A DNA stretch of 64,000 nt from Siniperca chuatsi. Lineage: Eukaryota; Chordata; Actinopteri; Centrarchiformes; Sinipercidae. Made by a program: the position numbers and the translations under genes. The notes below the pieces were generated by a model. The model was not told the origin of the DNA. It searched no databases and saw only the letters and a program-made list of their open reading frames with translations. Location of the stretch: the NCBI RefSeq assembly GCF_020085105.1, contig NC_058055.1:14509822-14573821 (forward strand), written 5' to 3'. Below are positions 1 through 11,115 of the stretch, in pieces. How positions within the stretch are numbered: position 1 is the stretch's first letter; each line of letters begins with the position of its first letter.

Positions 1-2723
1 TATAATCTTGTTATGCGCCAGTGGCTAACGATGAATGATGGCTATAAAACCACCTAAAATGAATACAATCAGTGTGTAGCTATAGTCAGATTAATCTTCG
101 GCCTACTCACGCAGGGACTAAACATAGTCAATGATGAGGTGGATTTAAGTGGTAACCTACATATGAATCAAAGAGAATAGGAGGTAAGCCTGTTCATTTC
201 ATTACAACGCCCTTATGCACCCCATTGTTTGAGAGATACATGGTGTAAACAACATCCTTACAGCAGTGACATGGGCTTCAATGGGCGAGATGACTCATTT
301 TGAAATGTATTTGTTTTGGTGGGTCACAAACATTGAACAGAAGAGAAAAGATAATTATACATGGAAACTATGAGTCACAGATAGAATAATGACATGGTGC
401 TTGGTATGTTTTAACACACACAGACATGAAGTCTCCATAAGGACTTGAAAGCACATCTAATGTTCTGTTGCTCATGTGCAATGATTTTTTTTCTTCTTGT
501 CTTAGAAGCAGCATAACCTATTTAAATATACTGTTGCATAAATAATATCTCATAACACAATGGATCAGTTGTCACCTGCAAGGAATTCCACTGCCGCCGC
601 TAAGAAAAACAAAATATCATACCACATCCAGCTACAGTAACAAAGACACTTCATGATCAAAACATGTTTTTCCACCAACAAAGATTCCTCAACATGCTCC
701 CCATCACATCTATTGTCCTTGGTGCAAGAGTGTGTGAGGGCTGGCAGGTACTCCTGCGAACTATCACCACCTACTGGCTATCTGTGGTTTCATGGACATT
801 TTTTAAACAAAGGATGATTTAGAATAACTTTGGGAATCACTACACTATTCCAGTGAAAAATGTAAGTACCCTCTAAATTTTCATAATAATAATGTGACAA
901 ACAGGAAAGGAATTCAAAGTTGAAATATACAGAAAATGATAAACAGAAATGGATTTGGATGTTAAGGCTGAAATTGAAAGGAAATATACTTTATTTTAAT
1001 CTAAAATCTATCTCTAAAATGGTATGGAAAATAAATCACTTTGCAGGGGATGACATGGAGAGATGAGGTAATGTCTGATATAAACGTCTGCCCGTGACAG
1101 GAGTTAGGGCTTCCCAGAACAAAAATGATGTCACCATTAGTACAACCTGTGCATTGATAATGAGAGAGAGCTGCTCTAAAGCAATGTGACAGCACTGTCA
1201 GCAAGACAGAAGAACTGTGACTCCTGCCATAACTGGAAATGTGCAGGTCACATCTATAGTTTTTCATCATTTTTACACATTAACAATACAATTTTAAGGA
1301 CTAAACTTTACCTGAGTTTGGAGAAAAAGTCATGGTTACACATTGCAATGAGCTTTAGAGCAGATATTCTGCTCAGCGGATGAAACATTTTATCTCGCAG
1401 CAATACAGTATCAGAGAAAACAGACAAAGAAAAGCAGCAGCAGTAATTTACCTCTGTCAGCTGTTGTTCAACAATGCCTCTGTACTCCAGTGTGACTGGC
1501 TGCTCTTTGGGGCCCTCTGCTGCCAACATCTGGCTTGCAGAGCCAAGCACATAGCTGGAAAAGATTCACAGGAGAATATTAGGGTGCTTAATGTACAGGG
1601 GGGGGGATACGTACTATTAACACCTGTACAACTAATGAAATTCAATACAATACCCCAACCATAAACACTACCTGTGTAATGCTTATCACATTCAGTTTTT
1701 GCGGAAGCCATATTTTGTGGTGTAGTACTGGGCTGCTGTTTTTAAGAATGACTGTTTTCAATTTTGAAACTCAATTCACAACATATCTCATCTCATTTTT
1801 GATTGTTATTTAAAAACACATGGATTAATTCCTTGCGCCTTCAGTTGATGGTGTGTATTCCAACAAACACAACCAGCAGTAAATTTACTTACTGTATAGC
1901 TACAAAATGTGTGTCAAGATATGATATTTTCCACGTCAATGTAGGGTTTTTATTTCTCCATTATTCTACTTGATCCTGAGAATATGCTGATGCCATTAAG
2001 ATTAAATTCGTTAATACCTCTTTATAAATGAGGGGCCCTATTTTCAAGTTTCAAGACAAAATATATATTCATACGGGGACAATTTCAGTGGAGATTATCT
2101 TCTCTTGTGAAGGTGGATGGACCTGGATGCTTTTTATCTTTTGAAATAACCTCACAGGTGTACAACATTTTTCACAGCATACGGTCATGTTTTGATCATT
2201 ACACTTTCTTCAGAAATTGATCATAGTCACATTAATTAAACAAATGTAAACTGATGTATGTGTCTTTAAACACTCCTACTAATAACCCAAGCCCCAAACA
2301 TACCTGTCGATGTCTGCTACATTGAAACAGAATGTAAATCTCTTGTGGTCCAGGTTCTTAGGTGTGGATGCGTAAACCATGCCGAGCACAGAGTGGCAGC
2401 CTCGACAGACTAGATCCACAATCAGACTGCGGAGGGAGAATTACAGAACAGTTTAGCCCAAATCAGACAGTGGGACAGATTAAATACAACAAGTACTTAC
2501 ACATAAATAAATAAAAACACATATGCACATTTTGCTATCCATCTACCACCCTTATAATAAAGGTATGGGTAGGTTTAAACAACTAAAACTATTTGGTTAG
2601 GGTTAGGAAATACTGCAGTTATGTTGGGGAAAAGTAACAGTAATGCGTCAAATAAACCACTGTTGACTGCTAGTTGGAGATAGGACATTAATTCTGATAT
2701 CCCAGGTTAAAGTCAAACACTTT

Positions 2724-2768
<45 letters not shown>

Positions 2769-4142
2769 ACACCACGCTTTGCTTTGGCACTGGATGTACA
2801 TATAAATCATTTTAAGTTACTTAAGCAAATTACTAAGACTGTCGTTTTTCTGGGAAGTGGAAAACAAAATTAGGGTTGACAAATTTAAGTGTTATCTTTT
2901 GGTTACCTGTAGCCCAGGTGTCTGGGACAGGACCAGTGGTGGAATGTGACTAAGTACATTTACACCAAGTGCTGTACTTAAATACAATCAGAGTACTTGT
3001 ACTTTTTATTCCACTGCAGTTATCTGACAGCTATAGTGACTAGTTACTTTGCAGATTAAGATTTCACACACAAAACACACGATCATCTTACAAAACACGA
3101 TGCATCGCTATAGATTAAACTACCCAACAATATATAAAGTATTTAAAATTAGACCCTCGTATACTATAAAATGTTGCTTACAAAATCAAGGATCAATTAT
3201 AATAATACAATATAATATATAATATTATAACTCTGACAGGGGCAGTCCTGCAGCATAATGAGCACTTTTAATTCAGACACTTTACTACATATTGCTGATA
3301 GTACTTTTGTACTTTTACTCCAGTAAAATGTTTAATGCATACCTTTTAAATGTACTGGAGTACTTTTACATTGTTGTACTGGTACTTTTACTTGAGTAAA
3401 GGATCTGAATACTTCATTCACTACTGGGCAGAACTTTCTTACCAGAGAGATCGTTTGCTCACTTCATACAGGCGATTGTCCTTTCCAACCAAGACGTTGT
3501 CAGTGACCCCTAAGACCAAAACGTAACAAACATGTCAGCAGCATAGTGCAGCATTGTGTTCATAAGGTAGCTTCCAAATATCTAAACTCCCAACCTCTAA
3601 CTTACAACTGCATTTGAATGCACCATCCTATCAGCCCTTCCAGTCAATCTGCTTTTTAAAACTGCACTTACTAACTTCCCACTTAGCAGTTTAAAGTGAT
3701 AAACAGTAGAAAGATAGATATTTTGGTGGGGGAAACTGAATCATATAACTGTTATAGGTGAACTCTAACGGTAACGTTATATGCAAAATCACGGACACCT
3801 TATATGTTAACGTTACAGATTCCACAGTGGGGAAGTCTTACTTCAAAATGCTTTCTGCACCCTGAATATTCAGGGTAGGAGAAGAAGTGCAATGCAAGCA
3901 ATATAAAACTCTGACTCACGCTTCAATCTTATTTGGTTTTGGCCGTCTTCACTTCCATCCCAGGACAGTGAATCCCCAACAGGCAACTTGCACTTCCCGC
4001 AGATGAAGACCACAGGTCCGTCGTCCTCTTCTGCTTGGCCAAACAACTTTTCTTCGACGGCGGTGGAGTCTATACTGGACGCTTCAAACGTGGTATTTTC
4101 GCTTTTCTGTCGGTGTTTCAACGACTTTTCTCTCGCCGCCAT
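1..4142 (-). CDS. mis18a: MIS18A, Mis18 kinetochore protein A (3' end not found)
   Basis: Mis18-alpha acts with Mis18-beta and M18BP1 at centromeres after mitosis to license loading of the histone variant CENP-A. Four coding exons can be read on the minus strand: 4142-3920, 3509-3443, 2426-2304 and 1554-1452, all with GT-AG borders and matching phase, giving 172 residues. The zinc-binding Mis18/Yippee-like fold is marked by two CXXC pairs, C48-G-K-C51 and C104-R-G-C107, followed by family-typical stretches (GMVYASTPKNLDHKR, SYVLGSASQ). The start ATG at 4142 opens MAAREKS. Human MIS18A is 233 aa; about 25-30 C-terminal coiled-coil residues are missing here. I could not identify that exon between 1 and 1451, so it probably lies outside the window. 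The gene is divergent from HAUS1. Confidence 0.9.
2728..2765. repeat. Poly(A) homopolymer run
   Basis: An uninterrupted run of about 38 A lies in MIS18A intron 2, just before a hAT-like MITE. It may be a retroposon tail or simple slippage, and it is the kind of tract whose length is often misassembled. Confidence 0.9.
2934..3426. mobile_element. Non-autonomous hAT-like MITE in MIS18A intron 2
   Basis: This AT-rich element of about 490 bp begins CAGTGGTGGAATGTGACTAA and ends ATTCACTACTG, so its ends are imperfect terminal inverted repeats. Its interior repeats variants of AGTACTTTTACT, as in a very abundant teleost interspersed repeat. The flanking 8-mers GACAGGAC (2926-2933) and GGCAGAAC (3427-3434) match at six of eight positions, consistent with an aged 8-bp hAT target duplication. 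It ends only 16 bp from MIS18A exon 2. No transposase is encoded. Confidence 0.75.
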
Positions 4143-4924
4143 TTCTACTAGCTTCTCCCAAACAAGCTGCTTGCATCGAACTTACGCGGGTGGTTGACAG
4201 TAGTGGAGATCCCTGAAGTATCCAGACAACGCGAGATGTGCAATTCTGTGTACTTCCGCTTTCGACTCTAAGAGCCCTTGGATGTATGGAAGAGCCTAGA
4301 AAGAGACAATCCCGATGCTTTTTGTTTTTCCTTTTCTGGCTTAATGTAATTTAATACTTTCAGAAATGAACTCAGGAGTGAATGAGTGTGTGTGCATGTA
4401 ATTTAATATTTTGTTTATACTCAGGATGTTTTAATATTGTTATTTATGAGGTGGTGGCTTGTATGGAGATTTCCTTTAAGAGTAGGCTAGTTGTAGGCCT
4501 AAAGAGTCTTTAAACCCGCATTTACAAATCTTAGCCAATAGCCACCTAAGGGAGAACTAAGTCTATATCATATTCATTGTTGGATGCTGGATAACACTAG
4601 TGAGCGGCAAGCCAAATGTGTCAGTAAACTATGTGCTTTTATACTTTTGTGAAACACTAATAAAAGTAATTTCATTACTGACAGCCAATCCTATCTTTTT
4701 GTGACCATCTCTAATCATAGGCCTATATGTGTTGTTTTCATACATTCATCTTCAGAACATTGTATGACCAATTAGAAACATAGACTACATTATAATGTGT
4801 ATGAAATGTATAATTACATGCTACTAACAAAATGAATGTACATGATAAAAGAGCCAATCTGTGTCTTTGGACTTGATTGATTTTACACGGCTGACATGGG
4901 GAATCAGTAAGAATCCACTGCTTT

Positions 4925-5112
4925 TTAAAATTTTGATCTCTTTGGTGTTGCTGTTATGTTATGGTTTTGGATTTGATGCCTGATTTGTAACTTGGTGTTG
5001 TTGTGTTGTTTTATTTTCTTTTATCTTTGTTTATAATCATGTATGTTGTGAAGCACTTTGTAACCTTGTTTAGATAAGTACTATACAAATAAAGTTATTA
5101 TCATTATTTGCC
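4925..5112 (+). mobile_element. Truncated LINE 3' tail (L2/Rex-like)
   Basis: The segment ends AAGCACTTTGTAACC followed by ACTATACAAATAAAG and an ATT-rich microsatellite tail. This is the usual 3' end of fish L2/Rex-type non-LTR elements, which are normally 5'-truncated on insertion. No open frame remains. The left border is approximate. Confidence 0.5.
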
Positions 5113-5537
5113 AATCATAGATGTTTGTGCTATATACAGATGTTTTCTTCTCTTTCTCTGCTGTGTCAAATAAAATAAAACAATTTAAAACAAAAAACAA
5201 ACAAACCCACTTCATTTATTGATTCATTTAGTCATTATTCCATAAATTTCTCACAAGTGTGTCAGAATTTCTACTCTAAGCATTTCCAGTTGAGTGAAAA
5301 AGGTTATAGCTCAGGGGAACCGACGTGAACTATCTTGATCTGATCTTTATCTTTGAGAGTCTAGAGGAAAAGTAAACTTTAATACGAAGAGTTTATTGTC
5401 TTTTATTTAGACGTAATTCGTCACCTGCGTTGCTTGTATTTATTTAATTCGCCACCAAGTTCGTTTATTTCAATTTGATTTAAAATAGAAATCGTTGCTG
5501 TTACCAAAAGTAGCGAGGACATTTGCTCCGTCCTCTC

Positions 5538-5586
5538 ATTGGCTGCTAACCAGGAAGTTATTAGAATGATTTTGGGGGGCGCGAAA
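5538..5586 (+). promoter_or_regulatory. HAUS1 proximal promoter: CCAAT box and E2F-like site
   Basis: An inverted CCAAT box (ATTGG at 5538-5542) and GGCGCGAAA at 5578-5586, which reads TTTCGCGCC on the other strand and fits the E2F consensus TTTSGCGC, lie 80-130 bp upstream of the HAUS1 start codon. This pairing is typical of cell-cycle genes, which fits a spindle protein. Function is inferred from the motifs alone. Confidence 0.5.
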
Positions 5587-5665
5587 CCAGAAAGCAAGAG
5601 CTGCTGGACCACCTAAACGTTTTAAAAAGCTGGTTGTTGTGGTTTCTGTTGCCTTTTCATTCGCC

Positions 5666-8229
5666 ATGTGTGACAAGATCGAGAAGGTAATGTTCAGTGT
5701 GTTGCTAACATGACTTTATAAGTTAATGCAGTGACTGCCGTTGGCTTATCATCCTGTTTCGTGTCGCTCCTTAGGTGAACAGCTGGCTCAGCACAGTGTT
5801 TGGAGATCAGCCGGTGCCACACTTTGAGGTCAACACGCGGACAGTGGACATACTGTACCAGCTGGCACAGTCCAGTGAAGCCCGGTGCAGTGACACAGCT
5901 CTCCTTATTGAAGACCTCAAACAGAAAGCATCAGAGTACCAGGCTGATGGTGAGTAACAACAGATAGCAGAGTAAAATGCAGTGAAATAAGGACTGTCAG
6001 TGGTTTTAGTCGATAATTAAAGACAGTAGGAACTAACAGTAACACTTATTTTAAAGGATAACTCCAGTTTATTACAACTTGGTTCATATTTGAGTAGATT
6101 TGGCCATCATTTCGCTCTGTTATGATAGCATTGTACTCACTAAAGTAATTGCTGAGATCTGGGAACAAAGTGTCATTTCTGCAATAAAGTCTGATGAAGC
6201 AAGACACAGGATTGATTTTCACAGAACTTAACCGTGTTTCCTCCGTCTAGGTGCTCATCTCCGGGATGTTCTTCTACAAGGTGTTGGCCTGTCCTGTGCA
6301 AGCTTGTCAAAGCCCGCTGCTGACTACTTGTCTGCTTTAGTGGACACTGCCATGGTGCTTGGAGTCAGAGACACATCGCTGGGCAGGTACACTGTCGAGT
6401 ACACTATTTACTTGTCAGTAGCAGTAATTTACCTTTGAGAGATTTCACAGGAAAAAAACGTGGATTTTTATGTCTTGCCCAGCTTTATGCCAGCAGTGAA
6501 CAACCTCACAGACGAACTTCTGGAAGCAGAGAAGTCAAACAGGAGACTTGAGAGGGAGCTCAGGGCCCTCAGAAAGAGACTTGGTGCTACTCTGGTGCTG
6601 CGGAGCAACTTACAAGAGTAAGAAGATGTTGATATTACTACGGCTTTGTACCATTTTTAAAGTAAAAAGAAATCCACAGTCCTGGGCTATCACATACTCT
6701 GTGTAGGCACATGTCAAAATCCAGTCACAACAGACATAAACTACATACTGCACTCCATCTGTAATCATTGTTCTTAATTGTCTTCAGGGATATCAACAAA
6801 ACTGTCAAATCTCAGGCAGTGGAGATCGCTAAAGCTGAGGAGAGACTGCTCAACATGGATTTTGTAACGGCAAAGGCTAAAGAGCTCAGCAACAGACGGG
6901 AGAAGGCAGAGGTATGTTGTGCGTTTTATAACTGTATCTGTAATAGCTGCGTAGTGCACGTTAATGTGTGCATCAAGGTACTGATACATGGTACAATATA
7001 CTGCTATTGAATATAAGGCCTGGATATTTAAGACACAAGCCAAAAAAAATCAAACAACCAATAGTTTAAAAATACTCATTAGAAGGGTGAAAGATGGAGA
7101 GGATGAGGAGATTCTTCTAGAAAACCCTCTGCCAGTATCTAGCAATAGGAAGGAAGACAAACTTTAGGGTGCCATTAATTGAGTGTGTGATAGCTAATAT
7201 GCTATGCAGATATATTAATTCATAGCTCAATAATGTCACCACAAAAAAAAGACCAAAATGTTACCAAAGGTGCAGAAATTGCTTTCTGAAAAATTGCAAA
7301 TAACCTCCTGGCGCGCCACAGTTCTTTCCTCTGTGGCGTATTATTTTGTTAAGAAAGACAGACTGTAGTTTGACCCGGGTATAATGTGGGCATCAAGTTA
7401 CTGCCTCTGGTTCAGAGCACAGAGATGATGATGCCGTGGACAGGTCCAATAGTTAACGCCCCTCGTATCGTTGTCAGGAGGGACCAGATACGATACGATA
7501 ATATCCCAGTTACACAGCAGCAGCCATGACAAGGCTCTGTAATGGAGTTTAGTTGGCTGTTTCATTCTCTTCCGTCAATCCTGCAGGCTCAACTTGTATC
7601 CAGGAACATGGACAAGTCCATCACCCACCAGGCTATTGTGCAGCTCTCTGAGGTAATTTAAGCTGTCAACACATGCAACACAGTCAAGCATCATGGTAAT
7701 GAAAACGTAACTTTCTGCTTTAAGGGTTTCAAATGTGTCTTCTTATTTTTCTCTCTGTAGGAAGTCACCGCGCTGAAACTAGAAGTAATCCCCTTGAAAA
7801 AGAAACTGGACCCTTACATGGACTTGAGCCCAGTACGTTTGTTTTCACTTTGTCTCGTAACACTCCAACAGCCAAAAGGGCTTTCACATTATTCTAAATA
7901 TTTTTATGATGGCATTTTTTGAGAAATTAAATGTATGTTCATGTGTGTAAATTTGTCTTCATTAAACCAACATGTTTAGATATTTGCAAACAACTTCAGT
8001 TTTCTGTATTTGGCTTTATGAAATGTTTTTACCTTCTTAACCACAACAGAGCCCGTCTCTTGCTCAAGTGAAAATAGAAGAAGCAAAAAGAGAATTGGTG
8101 AGTATCTTAATAGTTCCTTCAATGATGGATGAGATGTGGTTGCTTACTTTTGATTTTAATGCCATTCTGTTTCCTCACTTTCAGGCTGCAGTTGATTCCC
8201 AGCTTGAGATGAATATGGATTTCAAGTGA
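5666..8229 (+). CDS. haus1: HAUS1, augmin complex subunit 1
   Basis: HAUS1 is one of eight subunits of augmin, which binds spindle microtubules and recruits the gamma-tubulin ring complex for branched nucleation. Nine coding exons join in one frame: 5666-5686, 5775-5949, 6251-6386, 6483-6617, 6788-6911, 7587-7652, 7761-7832, 8050-8097 and 8185-8229 (273 aa; human 278). The protein opens MCDKIEKVNSWL. Most of it is helical; charged heptad-like stretches run from about residue 110 (DELLEAEKSNRRLERELRAL) to the end, as expected for the augmin coiled-coil rod. Every junction has GT-AG signals. An AATAAA follows 63 bp after the stop. In human, HAUS1 lies on chromosome 18, not beside MIS18A. Confidence 0.96.
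6912..7586. other. HAUS1 intron 5 with a GC-richer island
   Basis: Intron 5 is AT-rich at its left end. From about 7300 to 7520 it becomes CpG-richer (GGCGCGCC, GACCCGGG) and carries a short inverted repeat, TCGTATCGT against ACGATACGA, near 7462-7500. No coding exon is evident and I do not recognise a named repeat. Confidence 0.4.
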
Positions 8230-8291
8230 AGATGTTTGTAATGTTAAAATCTTTCTTATTTTGAGCTGTACATTTTCTGTGTTTCAAAAAT

Positions 8292-8297
8292 AATAAA
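8292..8297 (+). terminator. HAUS1 polyadenylation signal
   Basis: A canonical AATAAA hexamer lies 63 bp after the HAUS1 stop codon and is followed within 45 bp by a GT-rich stretch (GTCGTGTGTAGTCGTGTC), the usual arrangement for vertebrate cleavage and polyadenylation. Confidence 0.7.
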
Positions 8298-11115
8298 GTA
8301 ATCGTTTCCGTGTCTCGGTGACTCTTTGTCGTGTGTAGTCGTGTCACACACGTCTGAACCGTATGATATGAGTTTGGTGAATCAAAGTCAAAATGTACTT
8401 CTTTTAGTCAAAACTGCTCTTCTTATGCAACTCACCAAATCTTTGCATTGTGCTAGGTAACTTCCAACTTCCAAACAACTTATTGAACAATTTACCATCA
8501 GAGTCTCCTTTTTACTGTGCTCGTTATCTGCAAACTTTGTTCTTTTTAGATTTTAATGCTCTAAAATCTGTTTTAGGGCCACCATTGAAAACTAAGTGCT
8601 GCATGCACAGAAACAGTGTTGGCAGGTCAAACGTATGTTAATTTGAGGAAAGCTAGACGCATTCCTGATTACAACTTTCTGCTTTAAAGCTTTAGAGCTT
8701 GAAATCTTTGTTACTCTATATCTATATTTGTCTCTCAGAACCGGCTGCCTAAGATTAGGAAAACGTTTTATAATGGTTGCCGTTTCTACAATCGTGCCCC
8801 CTCAAACAAATCACATGTAAATAAAACAGCCTCCCTAGACTGGAAATGTGTGTTCCATCGCAGCTGATTTCTTTCTGAATGAATTGTGCTTTAAAAGAAC
8901 TTTTTCGACGGCAGTCAAGGAGAAAATCATGATCTTTCTTTCCTTTGGCTGGACCTATTCGGTTTATCGCCTCCTCTTCCTGTTTGTTACAAAACACCAT
9001 TAACACTAATCAAATGTTTTGTCTTTATTTTCTAGTCTGTGCTATCTAATCAAAGGGTTGTGTTCCCAATTTGAACAAGTATTAACAACATGTCATGTGA
9101 GAAATGTTCTTTGATCAATTGTCTGCCAGATGCATATGGATTATCCATCTGTCTGCCCAAACACAGAGAGAGGTGCTTTTATTTAAATGGCTTCAGTGTG
9201 TTGGAAATAGAAATTAACTGCAGTATGTTTTAAATTATCTTTATGGCAACTTTGGAAGAATCGTTTTTTACATGGTTAAAGTGTTTGTGCTTATTTTAAA
9301 TGAGCGCTAATAGTTTGTTTTATGCTCTACATATTATACGTATATGTCATTTCTACCTTATTCTTAAGTGTAAAGATTTATGTCATTAATTAGATCGCTG
9401 ACATGAGCCAGCCTTGCGATGGGACAGAAATGTTATAATCAATTCGTTTTTTTCCCCAATTCTTAAATGGGTTATTTATATAAGTGTACATAAGAACCTC
9501 AATACGCCCTGCTTACACGTCTACATACTTCATAACGTTTTTCACCATACCTCAGAACCCGAATCTAATCTTGTTATGAGTACTTTTACTCAAGTGCAAT
9601 TTTTACTTTCCTTTTTGACCTACATGTCTGAATCTTGTCTTAAAAACAAAGTGCAGGAAACGTTTTGAGTTTGACAACAAAATTCCACAAGCTTTGGAGG
9701 GATACCAGCACATGAAAGGGGTTTTTGGAGCCACTCCCTGGGTGCCTAAAGCTAAAGTACAGAGAATGGAACCAGCTAGGGGGCCTGTTGTGAAGTTTGT
9801 ATGCAAAATATCACCTCTCAGTTCCTCCCCCTGCCAGTTCTCCCGAGCGTGGAGACCCCAACGTCTCTGTCAGTTTGACTGTTGTAGGTCTGCGCTGCAG
9901 TCTGACATGTAGATTGACCGGTTACCATGGAGTGGGTCATGGATGTGGGCTGGGGAGCAGTTTACCCAGTAGGCCCCCTGCTTCATTCAAAGGCACCATG
10001 GTTAGGGCATCAACAGAAACTGAATCAAAATATCATTCACTTGAAACATGATTAAAAAAACCAAAAAGCACTGAAGTCAACTTGGGGGACACACACAGAC
10101 CCACGCAGAGCTACATTAACACTTAACGAATGTTATCTTTTATCTTTGCCTTCTAATTCAAGGGATTCTTTCTTGAACAAAAGTGGTGACATTGTGCTGT
10201 GCCAGTATTTTTCTTTGTCTTCCAGGTGTGTGTTAAGGATCCCTCTATCTCTTCCTCTTCATACTTAATACTCACATTGACTCTACAATATTCATTTTGT
10301 ATGGGACAGATATTACACAATGTGCCAAATATATATAGTGAGGCTAGAACTCAGAAAGAAAAAGCTCAATTAAATACAGCAACACTAAAAAAAAGAGTTA
10401 CATTTTATTTATTTGCATGTTAAAATCAAACTAATTACATAGAAGCAATAATGAAAATGAATGTGAATGAATGAATTGTTAGAAGTATATGTGGACATAA
10501 AAACACATTCAAATTTGCACCTGTTTGTTTGTAGCATTAGGACAGAAGGACGAGAGAGGCAGAAAAGTAAAAGAAAGAAGGAAAGAAAAGCACAGGAAAC
10601 GCATTTTGCCATAATCCAAAAAGTAAATATGTGCTTCATGGTGGGGGGGAAATAAAAGGTCCTGCCAGTGCGTCATACCACTGAGTGTGTCGCCCCTCTT
10701 CCCTTTAAAATAGTTTTATCTGCCACGCCCACACCACAATTCCCACTCAGCTGTTACTGTAAGACGCTTTCAGTTTCCACATGCATCTATTCACAAATCC
10801 GCGGTGTTGAACAGTAGGAAAGTCGGACTGGGAGTATCACCACGCGTCGGATTAATCACCCCGTCTGTCAGTTTGACCAACTTGTTGCGCAGCTGCTATT
10901 TCTAACCTCCTCTGTGGTCCATTACCGCAGAGGGAACGAGGCTGTTTTGTGCTTCAGCGGCTTTACGGTGATATTTTCTGTGAAGGAAGACAGATGGATG
11001 AGGCAAGGACGTTGTCTCGCGGATCATTTGACCTTTTTGAATGGGGTTTTAATGAAGTCCTGTAGCCTACAGTGAATTTTCGAGTCCCTTTTTAATATGA
11101 TCTCAGAGACAGGGG
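8298..11115. other. HAUS1-EVA1C intergenic region and EVA1C promoter
   Basis: I see no coding gene in these 2.8 kb. In human, MRAP and URB1 lie between MIS18A and EVA1C, but no trace of either was recognised here. A GC-richer island at about 9690-9990 is unexplained. The last 450 bp look like the EVA1C promoter and 5' UTR: CCACGCCCACACC near 10726 resembles a KLF/Sp1 GT box, and the sequence becomes CpG-richer from 10,780. Confidence 0.5.

Larger units (their letters stand above)
4143..5665. other. Divergent intergenic region between MIS18A and HAUS1
   Basis: This 1.5 kb region holds the MIS18A 5' UTR and promoter on its left (with an ETS-like ACTTCCG at 4252-4258), a LINE 3' tail fragment near 4.9-5.1 kb, an A-rich low-complexity patch near 5.17-5.21 kb, and the HAUS1 promoter on its right. 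I see no coding exon in it. Confidence 0.6.

Noticed and set aside
571-598. Possible 24-nt exon on the minus strand as the MIS18A C-terminus
   Set aside because: It has TTTTTCTTAG before it and CAG|GTGACA after it, but the peptide RRQWNSLQ has no resemblance to the MIS18A C-terminal coiled coil and no following exon was found.
1001-1270. Open stretch on the minus strand after MIS18A exon 4
   Set aside because: No similarity to MIS18A and no good acceptor in phase; it is a chance open frame.
6053-6180. TTAAAGGATAACTCC... as another TTAA-type MITE in HAUS1 intron 2
   Set aside because: The left end looks like a fish repeat, but no matching inverted right end or second TTAA could be placed.
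9694-10051. Overlapping short open frames in the HAUS1-EVA1C gap
   Set aside because: No domain, no conserved family and no splice structure; not called as a gene.
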